From Leptolinea sp. HRD-7 (GTDB lineage: Bacteria > Chloroflexota > Anaerolineae > Anaerolineales > Anaerolineaceae): DNA of 64,000 bases. The DNA is taken from NCBI GenBank assembly GCA_024363285.1, contig AP024711.1, positions 1-64,000 of the forward strand, read 5' to 3'. This document shows positions 10,220 through 18,515 of the stretch, one piece after another. The notes below the pieces were generated by a model, which was not told the DNA's origin, did not search any database, and saw only the letters and a program-made list of their open reading frames with translations. The translations under genes and the position numbers were made by a program. Every line of letters begins with the position of its first letter. Position 1 is the first letter of the stretch.

Positions 10220-10669
10220 TTATTTTCTGTTGAAGCTTACTGTAGCTAAGGCAAACACGATCATCGGGGCAACGGTGAGGACCACCAGCGCGATCCACAG
10301 CGGGTCAAACCCGGTTTGACCGCGGGTGAAGGCCGAATACCCGACTAACACAACCGCGCTGAGTGCCGATGAAACCATGAAAGAAATGTACCCTGCGCGG
10401 TGACGAATTGCCATCGCGCGTTCGTCGCCTTCTTCCAGCATGGCGCGACGGGCGGCGGCCGGGTTTCGGCGGGCGGCGATGGCGCGGATCAACGGAACAA
10501 TACCCGAACCGGCCAGTAGAATCCCCAACCCTTCCAGCAGACGGGTGTCGGCGATGGTGCCGGGGGTAGTCTTCCGCAGGATCAACCCCGCGGTGAAAAT
10601 CACGATTCCGGCGGTCAGGGCGAACAGCCCGTAATTCGCGCAGTTAGTCGTTGTGTTCTGGTTTTTCAT
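10220..10669 (-). CDS. Small four-span membrane protein paired with an XRE regulator
   Basis: A 149-residue protein with four membrane segments arranged as two pairs, and a basic cytoplasmic stretch rich in Arg/Ala between them (around RRNPAAARRAMLEEGDERA). This matches the small DUF2178-like membrane proteins commonly encoded next to an XRE-type regulator. The start used is the ATG at 10669; the frame is open further upstream, but that part runs antisense-free through the regulator gene and looks non-native. The chosen start overlaps the end of the regulator by 26 bases, so the two genes form one transcription unit. Function unknown. Confidence 0.75.
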   Translation of the reverse strand: MKNQNTTTNCANYGLFALTAGIVIFTAGLILRKTTPGTIADTRLLEGLGILLAGSGIVPLIRAIAARRNPAAARRAMLEEGDERAMAIRHRAGYISFMVSSALSAVVLVGYSAFTRGQTGFDPLWIALVVLTVAPMIVFALATVSFNRK

Positions 10670-10871
10670 GGTCAAATTCCTCTTCGTAAATGAAAATTTC
10701 TTCAATGGGCCGGCCGAACAGTTTTGACAGCCTGAAGGCCAGCAGGATGGAAGGATTGTAGCGGCCGTTTTCCAGCGAAATGATGGTCTGCCGGGAGACA
10801 TCTACCCGGTCAGCCAGTTCCTGCTGTGTGAGCCCGGCCTGCGTGCGTAACACTTCGAGATGATTTTTCAT
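10644..10871 (-). CDS. XRE-family helix-turn-helix regulator
   Basis: A 75-residue protein that is little more than one HTH_3 domain: LTQQELADRVDVSRQTIISL forms the helix-turn-helix, followed by the usual NPSILLAFRLSKLF helix and an acidic tail. It belongs to the short YozG/YgzD-like group that controls adjacent membrane-protein genes. An AAGGAGT ribosome binding site precedes the ATG. A consensus promoter and a perfect 7-4-7 palindrome lie directly upstream, so it probably represses its own operon. Confidence 0.9.
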   Translation of the reverse strand: MKNHLEVLRTQAGLTQQELADRVDVSRQTIISLENGRYNPSILLAFRLSKLFGRPIEEIFIYEEEFDHEKPEHND

Positions 10872-10880
10872 ATACTCCTT

Positions 10881-10928
10881 TGTAAAGCTAACTTTACATC
10901 AGTATAATCCGATCTGCCAGAATGTCAA
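10881..10928 (-). promoter_or_regulatory. Sigma70-type promoter with palindromic operator
   Basis: On the minus strand TTGACA (10923-10928) is followed after 16 bases by TATACT (10901-10906). Just downstream, over the expected transcription start, lies the perfect palindrome TGTAAAG-CTAA-CTTTACA (10881-10898). A further half-site GCTTTACA occurs at 10933-10940, upstream of the -35 box. The arrangement suits autorepression by the XRE protein. Confidence 0.8.
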
Positions 10929-11067
10929 GTGCGCTTTACATATTGAAACTTTTTAAAATTCGGAAGCGTACTTAATATAGAAAGGCTGCTCGCATAACTA
11001 TTGAAAATCAGCCTGAAGGGTATATAGTAAAAATAGCCGTGAGGTACCGGCTCAGTGGGAGGTTCCT

Positions 11068-11436
11068 ATGGAACACACAAAAATCCCTGTTATCCGCACC
11101 GCGCCGCGGGTTTTCACCATTCTTCTGGCGCTTTTCCTGATGCTGTTTTCCTTTGACGTGTTTGACGGGCATAGCTCCGCCCGTGAAATGGCTGTTGGAT
11201 TTTTAATCCACAACATCCCATCCATCCTGATGCTTGTCATCGTGTCGGCGGCATGGAACCGCGAATGGCTGGGGGCGGTGATCTTTCCGGTGCTCGGGCT
11301 TCTGTATTTTCTCAACAATGTAAACGCGCACTGGTCTGTCCACCTGGCGATCACACTTCCGTTGCTGGTCAATGGATTGCTGTATCTTCTGGCCTGGCTC
11401 GACCGGAAGAAAAATCATCCGATGGTTCAAAACTGA
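11068..11436 (+). CDS. Small four-span membrane protein
   Basis: A 122-residue protein with four hydrophobic segments (about residues 14-31, 43-60, 67-84 and 90-110), short loops and a C-terminal DRKKNH tail predicted to be cytoplasmic. It looks like one of the small DUF7670-type membrane proteins, but no function is known to me. GGGAGG precedes the ATG at good spacing. It stands alone; the following 235 bp contain no recognisable gene. Confidence 0.75.
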   Translation: MEHTKIPVIRTAPRVFTILLALFLMLFSFDVFDGHSSAREMAVGFLIHNIPSILMLVIVSAAWNREWLGAVIFPVLGLLYFLNNVNAHWSVHLAITLPLLVNGLLYLLAWLDRKKNHPMVQN

Positions 11437-11671
11437 TCCGGGGATCGAAGTTCAACGGCCAATAGAATCTATTAATTCTGCCAGATATAACTGGTCAGGT
11501 AGCTATCTTAACGCACCAAATTCCAGTCAATTCCAGTGAGATTAATCTATTTTTTATGCTTAATTTTTCTCAACGGAGTATTCTAATTAACAGGGTGTAA
11601 TAAGGCTGCTTGTCCGGCCGTGGCTGAATGTATGTCAGGCTTTGAACTTTTTAAATAATATCAGGGAGGCA

Positions 11672-12031
11672 ATGATGAAATCAGGTTTGGAAGAACACAA
11701 GGGGAAAAAAGTTTTCGTAGCCCGCTATGACCATATGACCATGGAGCAGGTAAAGGCAGAGGTGGAGGAAGTGCGAAAATTTATGGGCACCACTCCAGAA
11801 ACGACTGTGCTGGTGCTGGTGGATACCACGGGAACGATCATCTCACCCGAAGTTCTCAATCAATTCAAGCAAATTTCGGCGCAGGTTTCTGATAACCTGA
11901 CAACCAAGACAGCCATTCTGGGAATGAACGGACCGCGTAAAACATTCCTGGAGATCATCAGTAAATTCACAAAGAACAAGACTGTCCCGTTCGATGACCG
12001 GCAGGCGGCTATTGACTGGCTGGTTTCCTGA
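11672..12031 (+). CDS. Small STAS/SpoIIAA-like protein of unknown function
   Basis: About 119 residues with alternating strands and helices: a strand VFVARYDHM, a helix, a hydrophobic strand TTVLVLVDTTG, a helix, TKTAILGM and a C-terminal DRQAAIDWL helix. This resembles the SpoIIAA-like/STAS fold used in small cytoplasmic regulators, though the match is by pattern only. An AGGGAGG box ends just before two consecutive ATG codons (11672, 11675), which decides against the TTG further upstream. The gene lies ahead of the sensor-kinase operon after a 220-bp gap. Confidence 0.7.
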   Translation: MMKSGLEEHKGKKVFVARYDHMTMEQVKAEVEEVRKFMGTTPETTVLVLVDTTGTIISPEVLNQFKQISAQVSDNLTTKTAILGMNGPRKTFLEIISKFTKNKTVPFDDRQAAIDWLVS

Positions 12032-12251
12032 TAGTCACCCGCTTGGACGTGAGGTTAATCCATTCGTAACCTTCAGGATGTATATAATGATTGTCAACCG
12101 GTTTGACTGTTATTTAAGGAAGAGGCAGGTGATTCCTGCTTCTCAACCGGAAAACAGGCGCCATTCCATAAATGCCTGTTCGCCACGGATAAGCGTTCTC
12201 CAAAACGCGTTCCCGCGTGCTTCAGATTCTTGACCAATACTGGAAGACACT

Positions 12252-15251
12252 ATGCGTCGGATCACCCTGATACTGGTAACAGTAATTACCGCCCTGGGGA
12301 TGATGGGTCTGAATCAGATCCCCCAGAACTATACGGTTCGGATCGGGGTTTACGAGAACGCGCCGAAGATCTATACCGCCGCCGATGGAACCGTCAAAGG
12401 TTTCTGGGCGGATATTTTGTATTACATCGCCCGCAAAGAAGGGTGGCAGATCCAGTGGGTACATGGTACATGGACTGAAGGGTTGGAACGGCTGAAAAAT
12501 AATGAAATTGACCTGATGCCGGATACAAGCCTGACAACTGAACGAATGGAGTTATTCGATTTTAATGATGAATCCATTCTTACCAGTTGGTCACGTGTGT
12601 ACACCCGAAAAAGCTCAGGAATACAAACTATTCTGGATTTGAGTGGTAAACGAGTAGGCGGTCTCAAAAATAGCGTGAATATGGATGGACCGGAAGGTAT
12701 TAAAGATCTGACAACCCGGTTTGATGTTACCTGCGAGTTTGAATACTTTGATTCATACCCGGAGGTTTTCGAAGCCATTCAAAGCGGGCGTGTGGATGCC
12801 GGTGTGACGAACAAAGATTTCGGTGATATGAACGAAGAGAAATTCAACCTGGTTCGCACGCCGATCATTCTACAGCCTTCTCAACTCCGATTTGCTTTAA
12901 CAAAAAATGCGGAACTTTCGCAGTACCTGAAAAAGACCATCGACGCGGATATCCGACAATTGAAGGGCAACCCGGATTCGGTGTATTACAAAGCTCTGGA
13001 TACCTACTTTGGAGAACACCCCGTTGAAGTTGTTCCCCGATGGGTAACGAACCTGTTGCTCATCGCGGGTGTGATCATTATCATTCTGGGGATCATCTCC
13101 TTTGTGTTCCGGGGAAAGATCAGTCGTCAGTCAGAAAGTCTGCGGCGCAGCGAGAGCCGGTATATGGCTTTGCTGAACAACTTCCCCGATCTGATCATCC
13201 GAATGGATCAGAAGGGTCGGTTCATTGACTATCATGCCGCGGAGGGCAGCCTGTTAAGTCAGCGTTTGGAAGAATATAGCGGCAAACTGGCCGAAGAAGT
13301 CTTACCAACTGAGATTTCTGAGATGACCATGGTTTGCATGAAGAAAGCGCTACTTACCCATAAGATCCAGATAAAAGAATACCAGATGTCGATGCAGGGT
13401 GAGCTCCGATTTTTTGAGGCCCGCTATTCTCCCAGTGATGAAAATGAGGTCATCATCCTTGTTCGCGATATAACCGATGAGAAACAGGCGCAGAAAGCGC
13501 TAAAAGACAGCGAAGAACGCTACCATACCCTGGCGCGGGTTTCGCCGGCGGGAATCTTCCGAACCGATGCCAACGGGCTGACCACATACGTCAACCCAAC
13601 CTGGTGCCGTATTTCAGGGCTGTCACCAGAAGAGGCACTGGGTGACGGCTGGTTGAAAGCCGTTCATCCGGATGATCGCCAGAAATTAAGTGTCGACTGG
13701 AAAAATATCGCGGCAAGCCATATTCCCTCTCAGGCGGATTACCGCTTTGTTCGCCCTGATGGAAGCATTGCGTATGTTATCGGACAGGCTGTTCCGGAAG
13801 TCAACGCGGAAAATGAGGTGGTGGGATACGTTGGAACGATCACCGATGTCACCGAACGGGTGGAAGCGGAAGAAGCTTTGCGAGCCTCACGCGAAGCCGA
13901 ACGTACTGCCCGCGGTATTAAAGAGACAATTCAGACGGCCAATCTGTTATTGACCAACTCTCTGGACTTAAAAGAACTGCTGAATGTTCTGCTCAATTTT
14001 ATGCACCAGATCGTGCCCTATGACCGGGCTCGAGTTGTGCTGCTGGAAGAAGGCTCGCGGTTAAAACTGATCACGTCCCGCGGTTTTGATTCAGAAATTG
14101 ACCGAGAAGTGGATGCTGATGTATTGCCAAAATATCAGACCAATCCACTGATTTCTCCAATGATGAACGGGCAAACCTGCGTGGTCGTGGATGATATTGA
14201 GACGTACCCCGATTGGGAGGTGTATGCCGGCCGCGGACACGGCCGAAGCTGGATGGGTGTTCCACTGGTATCACAGGGGCAGGTGCTGGGATATTTTTCA
14301 CTGGATAAAAATGAACCCGGTTTCTTCACAGAAGAATCGAAAGGGTTGGCTTCGAGCCTGGCCGCGCAGGCGGCTGTGGCCATTCAGAACGCCCGGCTTC
14401 ATGAAGCTCTGCGCCAACACGCGGATGAACTTGAAGAGCGTGTAGCCCTACGAACCACTGAGCTCGCGCGCCGTGTGGCTGAAGTGGAAGCCCTTAACCG
14501 CTCCGCGCAGCAATTGAATGAAGACCTGAAAGAGGCAGTGAAAAAAGCCGAAAGCGCCGACCGGTTGAAATCCGCGTTTCTGGCCACCATGTCTCATGAG
14601 CTGCGAACCCCGCTAAACTCGATCATCGGGTTCACCGGAATCCTGTTGCAAAAACTGGTAGGCCCGTTGAGTGAAGAGCAGGAAAAGCAATTAAAGATGG
14701 TGCAGGGCAGCGCGCGCCATCTTCTGGAATTGATCAATGATGTACTGGATATTTCCAAGATCGAAGCTGACCAGATCATGTTAGTTACAGAAGAATTTGA
14801 CCTGTGCGCATCGATCATGAGCAGCGTGGAAAAGGTTAAACACCCGGCAGATAAGAAGGGATTAAAACTGATTACGGATCTGCAGCCTGAAAAACTGACC
14901 ATTTCCAGTGACCGCCGCCGGGTGGAACAAATTCTGATCAATCTATTGAATAACGCGGTGAAATTCACCGAAGAGGGTTCTGTCACCATTAAAAGCCGGG
15001 TAATAGATGGCCGGGTGAAAGTCTCCATCACGGATACCGGCATCGGCATTCGGGAAGAAGACCTTCAAACCCTTTTCAAACCATTCCGGCAGGTGGATAC
15101 CGGTATAACCCGCCAGTATGAAGGTACCGGCCTGGGCCTTTCTATATGTAAACGGCTGGTAGACCTGCTGGGCGGCTCCATTTCGGTAACCAGTGAGCCA
15201 GGCAAGGGAAGCACATTTGCCTTTGATCTTCCACTTTCAAAGGAATCATAA
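12252..15251 (+). CDS. Sensor histidine kinase with SBP3, two PAS and GAF domains
   Basis: A 999-residue membrane kinase. An N-terminal membrane segment is followed by an extracytoplasmic solute-binding domain of the SBP_bac_3 type (about residues 27-255), a second membrane segment (about 263-285), PAS 1 (about 299-410), PAS 2 with its PAC part (about 420-545), GAF (about 563-715), a coiled coil, and the kinase core. The phospho-acceptor lies in MSHELRTPLNSIIGF (His782); the ATPase domain has an N-box NLLNNAVKFT, DTGIGI and GTGLGL. It should sense a small external ligand and phosphorylate the receivers encoded downstream. The next gene begins directly after its stop codon. Confidence 0.93.
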   Translation: MRRITLILVTVITALGMMGLNQIPQNYTVRIGVYENAPKIYTAADGTVKGFWADILYYIARKEGWQIQWVHGTWTEGLERLKNNEIDLMPDTSLTTERMELFDFNDESILTSWSRVYTRKSSGIQTILDLSGKRVGGLKNSVNMDGPEGIKDLTTRFDVTCEFEYFDSYPEVFEAIQSGRVDAGVTNKDFGDMNEEKFNLVRTPIILQPSQLRFALTKNAELSQYLKKTIDADIRQLKGNPDSVYYKALDTYFGEHPVEVVPRWVTNLLLIAGVIIIILGIISFVFRGKISRQSESLRRSESRYMALLNNFPDLIIRMDQKGRFIDYHAAEGSLLSQRLEEYSGKLAEEVLPTEISEMTMVCMKKALLTHKIQIKEYQMSMQGELRFFEARYSPSDENEVIILVRDITDEKQAQKALKDSEERYHTLARVSPAGIFRTDANGLTTYVNPTWCRISGLSPEEALGDGWLKAVHPDDRQKLSVDWKNIAASHIPSQADYRFVRPDGSIAYVIGQAVPEVNAENEVVGYVGTITDVTERVEAEEALRASREAERTARGIKETIQTANLLLTNSLDLKELLNVLLNFMHQIVPYDRARVVLLEEGSRLKLITSRGFDSEIDREVDADVLPKYQTNPLISPMMNGQTCVVVDDIETYPDWEVYAGRGHGRSWMGVPLVSQGQVLGYFSLDKNEPGFFTEESKGLASSLAAQAAVAIQNARLHEALRQHADELEERVALRTTELARRVAEVEALNRSAQQLNEDLKEAVKKAESADRLKSAFLATMSHELRTPLNSIIGFTGILLQKLVGPLSEEQEKQLKMVQGSARHLLELINDVLDISKIEADQIMLVTEEFDLCASIMSSVEKVKHPADKKGLKLITDLQPEKLTISSDRRRVEQILINLLNNAVKFTEEGSVTIKSRVIDGRVKVSITDTGIGIREEDLQTLFKPFRQVDTGITRQYEGTGLGLSICKRLVDLLGGSISVTSEPGKGSTFAFDLPLSKES

Positions 15252-15629
15252 ATGGGAAAAAAGATACTCATCATTGAAGATAACGAGCAGAATTTATATC
15301 TTGTGACGTTCATTTTAGAAAAAAATGGATATAACGTTGTTCAGGCACGCAGTGGAGATGAAGGATTGCGTGTAGCTGTAATTTGTGAGCCTGATCTGAT
15401 ACTGCTCGATATACAATTACCTGTAATGGATGGTTACACGGTTGCCCGTGAACTGCGAAAACTGCCGGCTCTGGCTAATATCCCCATTGTTGCCGTCACA
15501 TCATTTGCCATGCCCGGCGATCGCGAGCAGGCGCTGGCGGCTGGTTGTACCGGGTACATTGAGAAACCCATCGATCCGGATACATTCATCACCCAGGTGA
15601 ATCAACACCTTCCACCGCATCAGGTCTAA
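15252..15629 (+). CDS. Stand-alone receiver (CheY-like) response regulator
   Basis: A 125-residue single receiver domain. Acidic residues Glu9/Asp10, the phospho-acceptor Asp53 in LLDIQLP, a Thr/Ser in AVTSFAM and the Lys in EKPID are all in place. There is no output domain, so it probably acts by protein-protein contact or relays phosphate. Its ATG directly abuts the stop of the sensor kinase, and an HD-GYP regulator gene starts 18 bases later, so it belongs to the same operon. Confidence 0.93.
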   Translation: MGKKILIIEDNEQNLYLVTFILEKNGYNVVQARSGDEGLRVAVICEPDLILLDIQLPVMDGYTVARELRKLPALANIPIVAVTSFAMPGDREQALAAGCTGYIEKPIDPDTFITQVNQHLPPHQV

Positions 15630-15647
15630 TGAAAAGCGAGGCCCGCC

Positions 15648-16865
15648 ATGAAGAAAGTATTAATTGTTGACGATAACCCACAGAACCTGTATATGCTGGA
15701 GATCATGCTGCTTTCCAACAATTATGAGATACGGAAAGCGGTAAACGGGAAAGAAGCCCTCGAGCAGGCCCGCGCGGAAAGACCGGATCTGGTCATAACC
15801 GATATCCTCATGCCTGTTATGGACGGGTTTTCTCTCTGCCGTGAATTGAAAAAAGATACAGACCTGAAAAATATTCCATTGATCTTCTATACGGCCACAT
15901 ACACCGACCCTCGTGATGAAGAATTTGCCATGAGTCTGGGCGCAGATCGATTTTTGGTTAAACCCATGGACCCATCAGAAATGTTGACCGCCATCCGCGA
16001 GGTGTTACAGGCCTCGGAACGCATTTTGCGGCCAATTCCCCCTGAACAGCCGGAAAATGAAACGTATTATAAATCGTACAGCGAAACACTGGTGCGGAAG
16101 CTGGAAGAGAAAATGCTTCAGCTCGAACAGGTTAACAAGCGTCAAACCGCGCTGTACCAGGCTTCGTGTGAAATGGTCAGGCAGCACGCTCCTCGAGAGA
16201 TGATCCAAATGGTCCTGCGCACCATAGTTGAAACCGCCGGGTACCAGAAGGCAAACTACTTTGAATATGATCTGATGGAAAACCGGCTCAGGCTTACATC
16301 CTCATCTGGATTCGCGCAAGAACCCGAAATCATATACGGTGGCCAATTAGAGTTTAAACTCGGAGAAGAACTTGGACTGGTGGGTACGGTCGCGCAAACA
16401 TTACAGGTGATCAATATTCCCGATACGAAGTCAGACCCACGCTGGATAGTGCTGGATGAGTCGATCAATTCTGCTTTGTTTGTTCCGGTGGTGTATGAAA
16501 AACATTTGATCGGCGTAATGGCGCTTTACAGCCATGAAAAGGATGCGTTCGGGCTGGATGATGCGCAGAATATTACCGCCCTCACCAACAGCCTGGCGGT
16601 GGCCATTGAAAACAACGAGAAAGAAAGTCAACTGGAAAAGCAATTGCGCAAGGTATCGGCACTGCACACCATTGACATGACCATCAACAGCAACCTTGAT
16701 CTGCGTTCCGCGCTGAAAGCTATTTTGAAGATCAGTGTGGAACAACTCTCTGCCGATGCGGCCGATGTTGTACTGTTCAATCCATATTCCTTGACGTTCG
16801 ATTTCGCTGCCGGATATGGTTTAAGACCAACCTGGTCAACGCGCCGGAAAAAAGAGAACGGATGA
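15648..16865 (+). CDS. Receiver-GAF N-terminal part of a frameshifted HD-GYP regulator
   Basis: 405 residues: a receiver domain (phospho-acceptor Asp52 in TDILMPVMDG), a linker helix, a complete GAF domain (about 170-320), then the first half of a second GAF domain. Homology to a GAF fold stops at ...DFAAGYGL, after which the reading ends in an unrelated basic tail and TGA. The missing half of this GAF continues in another frame from about 16821 and leads into the HD-GYP domain of the next frame. One inserted base in the GGTTTAAG run would restore one long protein. The intact product would be a phosphorylation-controlled c-di-GMP phosphodiesterase. Confidence 0.85.
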   Translation: MKKVLIVDDNPQNLYMLEIMLLSNNYEIRKAVNGKEALEQARAERPDLVITDILMPVMDGFSLCRELKKDTDLKNIPLIFYTATYTDPRDEEFAMSLGADRFLVKPMDPSEMLTAIREVLQASERILRPIPPEQPENETYYKSYSETLVRKLEEKMLQLEQVNKRQTALYQASCEMVRQHAPREMIQMVLRTIVETAGYQKANYFEYDLMENRLRLTSSSGFAQEPEIIYGGQLEFKLGEELGLVGTVAQTLQVINIPDTKSDPRWIVLDESINSALFVPVVYEKHLIGVMALYSHEKDAFGLDDAQNITALTNSLAVAIENNEKESQLEKQLRKVSALHTIDMTINSNLDLRSALKAILKISVEQLSADAADVVLFNPYSLTFDFAAGYGLRPTWSTRRKKENG

Positions 16866-17734
16866 TGCTGGCTGAAAAGGTGGTCATGGAGCGCCGAATG
16901 ATCCATGATTCTGGTGAAGTGCGCGACCTTTTTTCACCGTCCATGCAGGCCATCTGGGATAAAGAAGGTGTTAAGGAATACTGGGGTGTTCCACTGTTTG
17001 CCCGCGATGAAGTGAGAGGCGTTCTTGAGGTTATTTTCCGAAAACCATTTGACCCGGAAAAGGAATGGCTGGCATATCTTGAAACGCTGGCCGGGCAAAC
17101 CGCCATTGCCATCGACAGTATTGGCATGCTGGAGCAATTGCAGCGTTCCAATATCGACTTGCGCGTAGCCTACGATGCCACAATTGAAGGCTGGTCCAAA
17201 GCGTTGGACCTGCGGGATAACGAAACCGAAAACCATACGGTGCGTGTGGTGGAGATGTCATTGCGGCTGGCAGAAAAGATGGGTATCAAGAATGACGAGC
17301 TGATCCACATCAAACGCGGGGCGATGTTGCACGATATTGGAAAGATGGGTGTTCCAGATAGTATTCTGCATAAACCCGGCCCGTTGACGGAAGAAGAATG
17401 GGTGATCATGCGGCAGCATCCGCAATTCGCGTATGACATGCTGTCACAGATCAGTTACCTGCATCGTGCTCTGGATATTCCCTCATGCCATCACGAAAAG
17501 TGGGATGGCAGCGGTTACCCGCGTGGACTGAAAGGGGAACAAATTCCTCTGGCAGCCCGGCTGTTTGCCGTGGTCGATGTGTGGGATGCCCTGCGCTCAG
17601 ACCGACCCTACCGGAAAGCGTGGGACGATGATCGCGTGGTGGATTATATAAAGGAACAATCCGGAAAACACTTTGATCCGGCTGTGGTCAATGTATTCCT
17701 TGAATTATTGCGTTCAGACAAGGCCGGGTCATAA
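16862..17734 (+). CDS. HD-GYP c-di-GMP phosphodiesterase, C-terminal part of the split gene
   Basis: 290 residues: the second half of a GAF domain, then a full HD-GYP domain (about 115-280). The catalytic residues are visible: HTVRVV (His125), the HD pair in AMLHDIGKMG (157-158), and HHEKWDGSGYP (210-220). In this frame the sequence before the ATG reads sensibly as ...KTNLVNAPEKRERMM, continuing the interrupted GAF domain of the upstream frame, so this is most likely not an independent gene. The ATG does overlap the upstream stop as ATGA, so coupled translation of two polypeptides cannot be excluded. HD-GYP enzymes degrade c-di-GMP. Confidence 0.88.
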   Translation: MMLAEKVVMERRMIHDSGEVRDLFSPSMQAIWDKEGVKEYWGVPLFARDEVRGVLEVIFRKPFDPEKEWLAYLETLAGQTAIAIDSIGMLEQLQRSNIDLRVAYDATIEGWSKALDLRDNETENHTVRVVEMSLRLAEKMGIKNDELIHIKRGAMLHDIGKMGVPDSILHKPGPLTEEEWVIMRQHPQFAYDMLSQISYLHRALDIPSCHHEKWDGSGYPRGLKGEQIPLAARLFAVVDVWDALRSDRPYRKAWDDDRVVDYIKEQSGKHFDPAVVNVFLELLRSDKAGS

Positions 17735-18322
17735 TCCGAAAAGGTGACTGGCAACGATTCGCAGCCCGATGCCGATAAGGATCAATCCGCCGGCCACTTC
17801 CATTTTCTTGCCAAAGTGTGACCCAAGTTGATGACCGGCAAATCCACCAAAGAGTGAGAGAAAAAGCGTTATCACGGCAACCACCGCAGAGGCTGAAAGA
17901 ATATTTACCTGCAGCATAGCCAGTGAAAGCCCCACCGCCATGGCGTCAATGCTGGTAGCCACACAGAGCACCAGCAGCGTCTTGCCGTGGGTGATATCTT
18001 CACACCGGCAATCTTCATCAGGGTTGAGGCCTTCTTTGACCATACGGCCGCCCACCCATGCCAGCAGACCGAACGCCACCCAGTGGTCAACGGCACTGAT
18101 CAGGCCGGCAATCGTTGAACCAAGCAGCCAACCCAACAGGGTCATAAGACCCTGAAACAGACCGAAATGAAATGAAATACGTAAAACGCGCCGCCAGGCG
18201 GGTTCCGCGTTATCTGACGGGCTGGTTCCCACACCGAGAGAAACCGCGAAGGCATCCATCGCCAGGCCTACCGATATGATCAATGTTGTGGCTGTATCCA
18301 ACAAATTTTCCAATCTGAACAA
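17729..18322 (-). CDS. mntP: MntP-type manganese efflux pump
   Basis: A 197-residue protein with six membrane segments arranged as two similar halves. Each half has the MntP signature: GLAMDAFAVSLG (Asp23) and TSIDAMAVGLS. Known members export Mn2+. The soluble loop between the halves carries a Cys-Arg-Cys pair. The longest frame starts at a TTG without an obvious ribosome binding site, so the exact start is uncertain. The 3' end overlaps the convergent HD-GYP gene by six bases. I looked for a manganese (yybP-ykoY) riboswitch upstream and did not see one. Confidence 0.9.
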   Translation of the reverse strand: MFRLENLLDTATTLIISVGLAMDAFAVSLGVGTSPSDNAEPAWRRVLRISFHFGLFQGLMTLLGWLLGSTIAGLISAVDHWVAFGLLAWVGGRMVKEGLNPDEDCRCEDITHGKTLLVLCVATSIDAMAVGLSLAMLQVNILSASAVVAVITLFLSLFGGFAGHQLGSHFGKKMEVAGGLILIGIGLRIVASHLFGL

Positions 18323-18515
18323 TAAAGTGACCCAATTTTACCGGAAAAAACCAACCGCTTGTTACGTTTTTTTTTGCGCTTATTTTTATTAAATCTTTAT
18401 ATTTTTTATCAAAAGACCCCATAAGGTTTTTATACCGGCTGAGTATTATCACTAATGGGACGGGATCCTGTATTTCGTTCTCAATTATTTCTGATGTATC
18501 TTTGAGAGTATCGTA

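Noticed and set aside
10038..10298. An 86-residue minus-strand open frame
   Set aside because: It partly overlaps the membrane-protein gene in another frame, has mixed composition, no domain and no ribosome binding site.
18323..18515. Possible manganese (yybP-ykoY) riboswitch before mntP or c-di-AMP (ydaO) riboswitch before kimA
   Set aside because: Such switches precede these genes in other bacteria, but the conserved core sequences are not present in this AT-rich interval.
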